Shown: one piece after another, positions 6,672 through 10,056 of the stretch | Layout of the letters: each line of letters opens with the position of its first letter | Position numbering within the stretch: the stretch's first letter is position 1 | From: an uncultured cyanobacterium | Lineage (GTDB): Bacteria; Cyanobacteriota; Cyanobacteriia; PCC-6307; Cyanobiaceae | Assembly: GCA_903831165.1 (NCBI GenBank) | Contig: CAIKWV010000007.1 | Coordinates: 1 to 10,056, forward strand | Reading direction: 5' to 3' | DNA: 10,056 nucleotides | The notes under the pieces: model-generated | What the model was told of the DNA's origin: nothing | Database searches by the model: none | Seen by the model: only the letters and a program-made list of their open reading frames with translations | Program-made: the position numbers and the translations under genes

Positions 6672-7778
6672 TCAGCGGATGGCCGGTTGGAACTTTTCGC
6701 TGCGGATCGGTGCCATCAGGAACAGCTTGGCCATTTCCAGTCCGTTGGCGGCCCACCAAGGCAGCTTGCGCAGGGTGCGCAGCGGAGCAGGAGCGCCGGA
6801 GGCGTCGGCGGCACTGAGGGCGGCGTTGTTGTCCACCAGTCGCTCCAGCCGTTGCCAGAACTTGGGATTGTTGACATCCAGCACGACAGGGAACACGCGG
6901 GCTGAGGTTTCGTTGGTCTTGGCGATCACGTATTTGTCGTAGTCGCGAGCATCAAGACCGAGGGCCTCGTAGAACTCTTTGCGGGCCACGTCGCGCACAT
7001 ACATGGTGGCGAAGACGGCCAGCAGGAAGAAGCGGCACCAGAGACGGGCGGTGAAGCCACGCACGGAGTCGGGCTGGGCCTTCATCAGAGCGTCGAAGAA
7101 ATCGCCATGACGATTTTCGTCCTGACACCAGTTCTCGAAGAGATCGAAGATGGGATAAATTTTGCTTTCGGGATGCTTCTCGAGGTGGCGGAAAATAGCG
7201 ATGTAACGCCAGTAGCCGATTTTTTCGGAAAGATAGGTGGCGTAGAAGATGAACTTGGGCTTGAAGAACGTGTAGGCCTTGTTGGCGGTCAGAAAGCCCA
7301 GATCCAGCTGCAGCCCGAAATCGGCCATCGATTTGTTCAGGAAGCCGGCATGGCGGGCCTCATCGCGGGCCATGTGGGCAAAGCACTCGGCCAGCAGCGG
7401 GTTTTTCTCCTTGATGCGGCGGCTGAGTTCTTTGTAGAGCAGGAATCCCGAGAACTCGGAGGTGCAGCTCTGCTCCAGAAACTCGATGAACACCTTGCGG
7501 GTTTCGGGATCAAGCTTGTCGGCAGCACCTTCAAAGGCTTCGTTGCGGACGAAGTGGTGGCGGTTGTAATCCTTGCGGAACTCTTCGCAGATCGCCTCCA
7601 GCTCCGCCTCATTCGGCCGCAGATCCATGGCCGCCATGGCCTCGAAATCCGTGGTGTAGAACCTCGGCGTCAGGATTGTGTCCTTGACCGGATCCTTGAC
7701 GGCGGGAGCGTCCGGTGTGCCCAGGTGAGGGATGGCCTGGTTGGCAGCGGGGCTGGCTGTGGCGGCGGGAGGAACCAT
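6672..7778 (-). CDS. acsF: Mg-protoporphyrin IX monomethyl ester (oxidative) cyclase, diiron subunit
   Basis: AcsF is the membrane-associated diiron enzyme that uses oxygen to close the isocyclic ring E of chlorophyll, turning Mg-protoporphyrin IX monomethyl ester into divinyl protochlorophyllide. The 368-residue protein has [20 protein letters not shown] near the N-terminus (29-48), which is strongly conserved in cyanobacteria. Its two diiron ExxH motifs are at 140-143 ([10 protein letters not shown]) and 221-224 ([11 protein letters not shown]), with Glu108 in SEFSGF as another likely ligand. A hydrophobic segment at about 249-260 fits membrane attachment. The start MVPPAA at 7778 agrees with picocyanobacterial relatives; no clear Shine-Dalgarno is seen. 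It sits 100 bases after a DUF2996 gene and is followed by a strong terminator. The first 28 residues are Ala/Pro-rich, as is common in this group. Function is well supported by motif wording. Confidence 0.97.
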   Translation of the reverse strand: MVPPAATASPAANQAIPHLGTPDAPAVKDPVKDTILTPRFYTTDFEAMAAMDLRPNEAELEAICEEFRKDYNRHHFVRNEAFEGAADKLDPETRKVFIEFLEQSCTSEFSGFLLYKELSRRIKEKNPLLAECFAHMARDEARHAGFLNKSMADFGLQLDLGFLTANKAYTFFKPKFIFYATYLSEKIGYWRYIAIFRHLEKHPESKIYPIFDLFENWCQDENRHGDFFDALMKAQPDSVRGFTARLWCRFFLLAVFATMYVRDVARKEFYEALGLDARDYDKYVIAKTNETSARVFPVVLDVNNPKFWQRLERLVDNNAALSAADASGAPAPLRTLRKLPWWAANGLEMAKLFLMAPIRSEKFQPAIR

Positions 7779-7814
7779 CGCGCGGCGCTTCTGACGGCAT
7801 GTGAAGCCATCGTA

Positions 7815-7832
7815 GGCGGGACAGGACCCGCC
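7815..7832 (-). promoter_or_regulatory. Perfect inverted repeat in the acsF leader
   Basis: GGCGGG (7815-7820) and CCCGCC (7827-7832) form a 6-bp all-GC stem with a 6-base loop. It lies 46 bases after the DUF2996 stop and 36 bases before the acsF ATG. No T-run follows, so it is not a standard terminator. It could slow transcription, shape the acsF 5' leader, or bind a regulator as DNA. TACGAT just downstream on the minus strand is a poor -10 match, and I could not place a -35. Confidence 0.35.
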
Positions 7833-7878
7833 CGGGTCGGGTTGTGAAGCGGCGCCAGGCGTGGGGCCGCCGGATCCC

Positions 7879-8319
7879 TCAGTTGGGCCCCAGCCATTTC
7901 TGGCCGTTGAGACGCTGCACCAGCCGCGAGACGATCAGGGCCAGGGTGATCTTCTTCTCGTCAATCAGGAAGGACTCCAGCAGGCTGGGTTCTCCGCCCC
8001 CTTCGCTGACGGCGATCGTCTTGGCCGAACTGAGGTCGGCTGCGGTGAAGCAGAGCCAGAAGCGCCGTTCGCCCGGCAGGGAACCCTTGACCAGCCAGCA
8101 GGGACTGCCGACCACGGGCATCGGTCCCTGTTCAAAGCTCAGCAGCGGCGCCGGTCCGCCATAGGCCTCGACTTCCTTGCTCAGGGCTGGCAGCAGCAGC
8201 TCGGGCACAAACTCCTCGAAGGGGCGATCTTCGGGTGCCGGTGGTTTGGCCTTGGCCGCCGGGGCTGCGGCTGCACCGGCCTGGGCTGGTTCGGGAGCGG
8301 GACGGGCGGAGTCGGTCAC
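7879..8319 (-). CDS. DUF2996-family protein
   Basis: The C-terminal half matches the wording I know for DUF2996, a family of oxygenic phototrophs without known function. It includes [20 protein letters not shown], then [39 protein letters not shown] and the end [10 protein letters not shown]. The N-terminal 30 residues are Ala/Pro-rich and probably disordered. The start is uncertain. An ATG at 8412, overlapping the preceding gene by 11 bases, would give 177 residues. I prefer the GTG at 8319 (146 residues) because codons between the two use A or T in third position much more than the rest, and similarity starts after it. It is soluble by composition. Its place between ubiX and acsF hints at a thylakoid or pigment-related role, but this is inference. 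Confidence 0.75.
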   Translation of the reverse strand: MTDSARPAPEPAQAGAAAAPAAKAKPPAPEDRPFEEFVPELLLPALSKEVEAYGGPAPLLSFEQGPMPVVGSPCWLVKGSLPGERRFWLCFTAADLSSAKTIAVSEGGGEPSLLESFLIDEKKITLALIVSRLVQRLNGQKWLGPN

Positions 8320-8401
8320 CGGTGGAGGCTCATGCGTGGGTGCTGGCGCAACTTTAGGGACTTCACACCCCCCGCTTTTGATTGCTGCCTCGGATCGCCG
8401 C

Positions 8402-9001
8402 TCACCAGTCATCGCCCTCGTTCTGAGCCCAGTCGTCATCGACGACCACCATCTCCCGTTCGGCCCGGGCGACGAACGGCGCGGCCGCTTCGGCGTGGGC
8501 CTGGCTCCCGGGTTGGGCTTCCACTGGCCTGGTGCTGGGGCGGTGCAACACCCGAAAGGGCACCGACACCGTCGGCGCAGGCTCCCCCGGCGCGCGCTCG
8601 GGCCCGGCGCTGCCAGCGCTGGAGCGCCGGGCGTCAGCGTGGGGTGGGGCTTCGGCGGCTTCTGGCGAGCGGTCCTGGGCCGGGCGATGGAACCAGCTGG
8701 CCCTCGGAGGAGGGACGGCTTGCTCCTGCCAGGATTCGGACCAGGGTTCCGACCTGGCATCCGCTGCTGTGTCCTGCCGCTCCCCCCTGCCGCGCCGCCG
8801 CTGGTTCGCCCGGCCCTGCCGCAGGGCCAGGGCCGTGGCCGAGGCACTGAGCAGGGCGCCACCGCCGGCTCCGGCCCCGAGCCAGAGCCCGATCGGCAGT
8901 TCGGGACTGCGCCAGATCAGCAGCCGCAGGGACAGAGCCGGTCGCGGGTTGAGGGCCGCCAGCAGCAGGGCCACCACCAGGGGCGACAGCACGGGGAACA
9001 A
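8402..9001 (-). CDS. Two-helix membrane protein resembling LapA/DUF1049, long disordered tail
   Basis: The 199-residue frame starts with two hydrophobic helices, about 1-18 (LSPLVVALLLAALNP) and 33-60 (ELPIGLWLGAGAGGGALLSA). Between them is RPALSLRLLIWRSP. This helix, short loop ending in W.S.ELP.G, helix plan is that of the LapA/DUF1049 domain of small envelope proteins; the similarity is in pattern rather than in many identities. The remaining 140 residues are Arg/Pro/Ala/Glu-rich and probably disordered, ending in an acidic VVVDDDWAQNEGDDW. The TTG at 9001 is the only usual start codon in the frame near the ubiX stop, but the frame extends upstream with more hydrophobic residues (LFVLALFRRLLL), so the true start may be a rare codon near 9030. 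It follows ubiX by 46 bases. Confidence 0.6.
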   Translation of the reverse strand: MFPVLSPLVVALLLAALNPRPALSLRLLIWRSPELPIGLWLGAGAGGGALLSASATALALRQGRANQRRRGRGERQDTAADARSEPWSESWQEQAVPPPRASWFHRPAQDRSPEAAEAPPHADARRSSAGSAGPERAPGEPAPTVSVPFRVLHRPSTRPVEAQPGSQAHAEAAAPFVARAEREMVVVDDDWAQNEGDDW

Positions 9002-9047
9002 CAGCAGGCGACGGAACAGCGCCAGAACGAACAGGGGGTGAAGAGAC

Positions 9048-9680
9048 TCAGGTTGAGGATGGCCGCGCGGGCGCGCCCTGCCAACGGTTGAGCTGGCCGA
9101 GTTCGAGGCCGAGGCTGTCGAACACCCGGATCACCAGGAAGTCCACCATCTCCTCGATCGTGCGCGGCTGGTGGTACCAGGCCGGCACCGGTGGGGCAAT
9201 CCGGGCTCCGGCTTCGGCCAGGGTGGTGAGGTTGCGCAGGTGCACCAGGTTCCACGGCAGTTCGCGGGGGGCGATCACCAGGGGGCGGCGCTCCTTGAGA
9301 TGCACATCCGCCGCCCGTTCGATCAGATCAAGGGCCACCCCCGAGGCGATGCGCCCGACCGTGCCCATGCTGGCGGGCAGGATCACCATCCCCAAGGTGG
9401 AGTAGCTGCCACTGGCGATGGCGGCGGCCTGGTCATTCCAGCGAAGGCAGCGCAGCTGACCGCTGTCGCAGCCGCAGCGCTGCCGCCAGAACTGTTCCTG
9501 GGCCTCTGGTTCCGAGGGCACCCGCAGGCCCAGCTCGGCCTGCCAGACGCCGATGGCCCCCCGGCTGGTGACCATCTCGACCCGGTGATCGGCCCCCAGC
9601 AACAACTGCAGTGCCCGCTCGGCCAGGGGTTGGGCGGAGGCCCCGGACACGGCCAGGACGACGGGATCGGTCTGGCGCAT
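9048..9680 (-). CDS. ubiX: UbiX-family flavin prenyltransferase
   Basis: UbiX joins a dimethylallyl group to reduced FMN, making the prenyl-FMN cofactor that UbiD-type decarboxylases need; in cyanobacteria this serves plastoquinone synthesis. The 210-residue protein has the flavoprotein fold signatures VSGAS (11-15), LPASMGTVGRIASGVALDLI (101-120) and RPLVIAPRELPWN (132-144). Residues I recall as catalytic in Pseudomonas UbiX occur at the same numbers: Ser15, Glu49, Arg122, Lys129, Arg139, Glu140 and Tyr169. The usual GASG loop reads GASA, a small change. There is an insert around 58-80 with two Cys (RCGCDSGQLRCLRW), common in cyanobacterial copies as far as I know. The ATG overlaps the stop of the upstream exonuclease gene by one base (TGATG), implying coupled translation. 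No ubiD is in the window. Confidence 0.93.
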   Translation of the reverse strand: MRQTDPVVLAVSGASAQPLAERALQLLLGADHRVEMVTSRGAIGVWQAELGLRVPSEPEAQEQFWRQRCGCDSGQLRCLRWNDQAAAIASGSYSTLGMVILPASMGTVGRIASGVALDLIERAADVHLKERRPLVIAPRELPWNLVHLRNLTTLAEAGARIAPPVPAWYHQPRTIEEMVDFLVIRVFDSLGLELGQLNRWQGAPARPSST

Positions 9681-10056
9681 CAGGGCGCTCGGTCCGCCTC
9701 GCCTGCGGCTGGCAACTCCAGCTCGTCCTCGCCGGCTTCCGGCAGCACCACCGCCAGATCGATCTGGTGACGCAGGGCATCCACCTTCTGGATTTCCACC
9801 TCGACGCTGTCGCCGACCATGAAGGTGCGGCGGAATTTGCGCCCCACCAGGCGATTCAGCCGGGAGCGGTACTCGTACCAGTCGTCCTTGAGGGAGCTGA
9901 CATGCACCAGACCCTCAACGTTGGAGGGGGGCACCTCAACGAAGAAGCCGTAGCTCTGCACGCCGCTGATCACCCCGGGCAACACCTGGCCCACCAAGGG
10001 TTCGGCATGTCGGGCCTGGGCCATCGCCAGCAGGTCGTCCTGGAACTCCTGTAGCA
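9680..10056 (-). CDS. rnr: RNase R/RNase II-family exoribonuclease, C-terminal part only
   Basis: Only the last 124 codons lie in the window; the gene continues past the right edge. The visible part is an S1 RNA-binding domain: VISGVQSYGFFVEVPP, VEGLVHVSSLKDDWYEYR, then KFRRTFMVGDSVEVEIQKVD and HQIDLAVVLPE. The VEGLVHVSSL.DD.Y.Y wording and the GD.V.V...VD...RQID ending are characteristic of the S1 domain that closes RNase R (VacB) proteins, which digest structured RNA from the 3' end. The tail after the S1 fold is short and acidic (AGEDELELPAAGEADRAP). Without the catalytic RNB domain I cannot separate RNase R from RNase II, and the symbol is given on the S1 wording. It shares one base with the ubiX start, so the two are probably one operon. 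Confidence 0.85.
   Translation of the reverse strand, partial: LQEFQDDLLAMAQARHAEPLVGQVLPGVISGVQSYGFFVEVPPSNVEGLVHVSSLKDDWYEYRSRLNRLVGRKFRRTFMVGDSVEVEIQKVDALRHQIDLAVVLPEAGEDELELPAAGEADRAP

Noticed and set aside
8177..9091. Long plus-strand frames opposite the DUF2996 and LapA-like genes
   Set aside because: Nearly all frames are open here because of very high GC. These are Gly/Arg/Pro-rich shadows, while the minus-strand frames carry family wording and membrane helices.
1..10056. CRISPR array, insertion sequence ends or RiPP precursor near tldD/tldE
   Set aside because: I found no regularly spaced repeats, no intact transposase with terminal inverted repeats and no short precursor-like gene with a leader and core.

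Overview
The window looks like a chromosomal segment of a high-GC picocyanobacterium of the Synechococcus/Cyanobium type. The strongest evidence is an oxygen-dependent Mg-protoporphyrin monomethyl ester cyclase (AcsF) with the wording typical of that group, next to a DUF2996 protein (a family I know from oxygenic phototrophs), with fmt, tldD/tldE, ubiX and a ribonuclease R-type gene around them. I assign this from protein wording only; no ribosomal or marker gene is present.

Layout. From about 2385 to the right edge every confident gene is on the minus strand and densely packed. In order of transcription (right to left) they are: the C-terminal S1 part of an RNase II/R-family exonuclease (cut by the window edge), ubiX (start overlaps the exonuclease stop by one base), a two-helix membrane protein resembling LapA/DUF1049, a DUF2996 protein, acsF, a strong intrinsic terminator, then tldD, tldE (2-base gap) and fmt (19-base gap). 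The right-hand group links RNA turnover, flavin prenylation (the cofactor for UbiD decarboxylases, used in quinone synthesis) and chlorophyll ring E formation. The left-hand group joins the TldD/TldE metalloprotease with initiator-tRNA formylation.

The left 2.4 kb (1-2384) is different in kind. It has low coding density, and its middle is visibly richer in A+T. On the plus strand it holds the wreck of a VapC-type PIN-domain toxin gene (N-terminus lost, one-base deletion near 351), followed directly by a short frameshifted remnant resembling the N-terminus of RelE-like/UvrD-type helicase proteins, then a 45-base imperfect palindrome. It also carries two plausible small minus-strand genes (a three-helix membrane protein and a 60-residue soluble protein) and a plus-strand intrinsic terminator with no obvious gene upstream. 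I read this as a decaying accessory patch beside a conserved housekeeping cluster.

I found no CRISPR array, tRNA, rRNA, intact insertion sequence or convincing new multi-gene system. The most interesting points are the decayed toxin region, the orphan terminator that may end a small RNA, the unknown small membrane protein, and the inverted repeat in the acsF leader.
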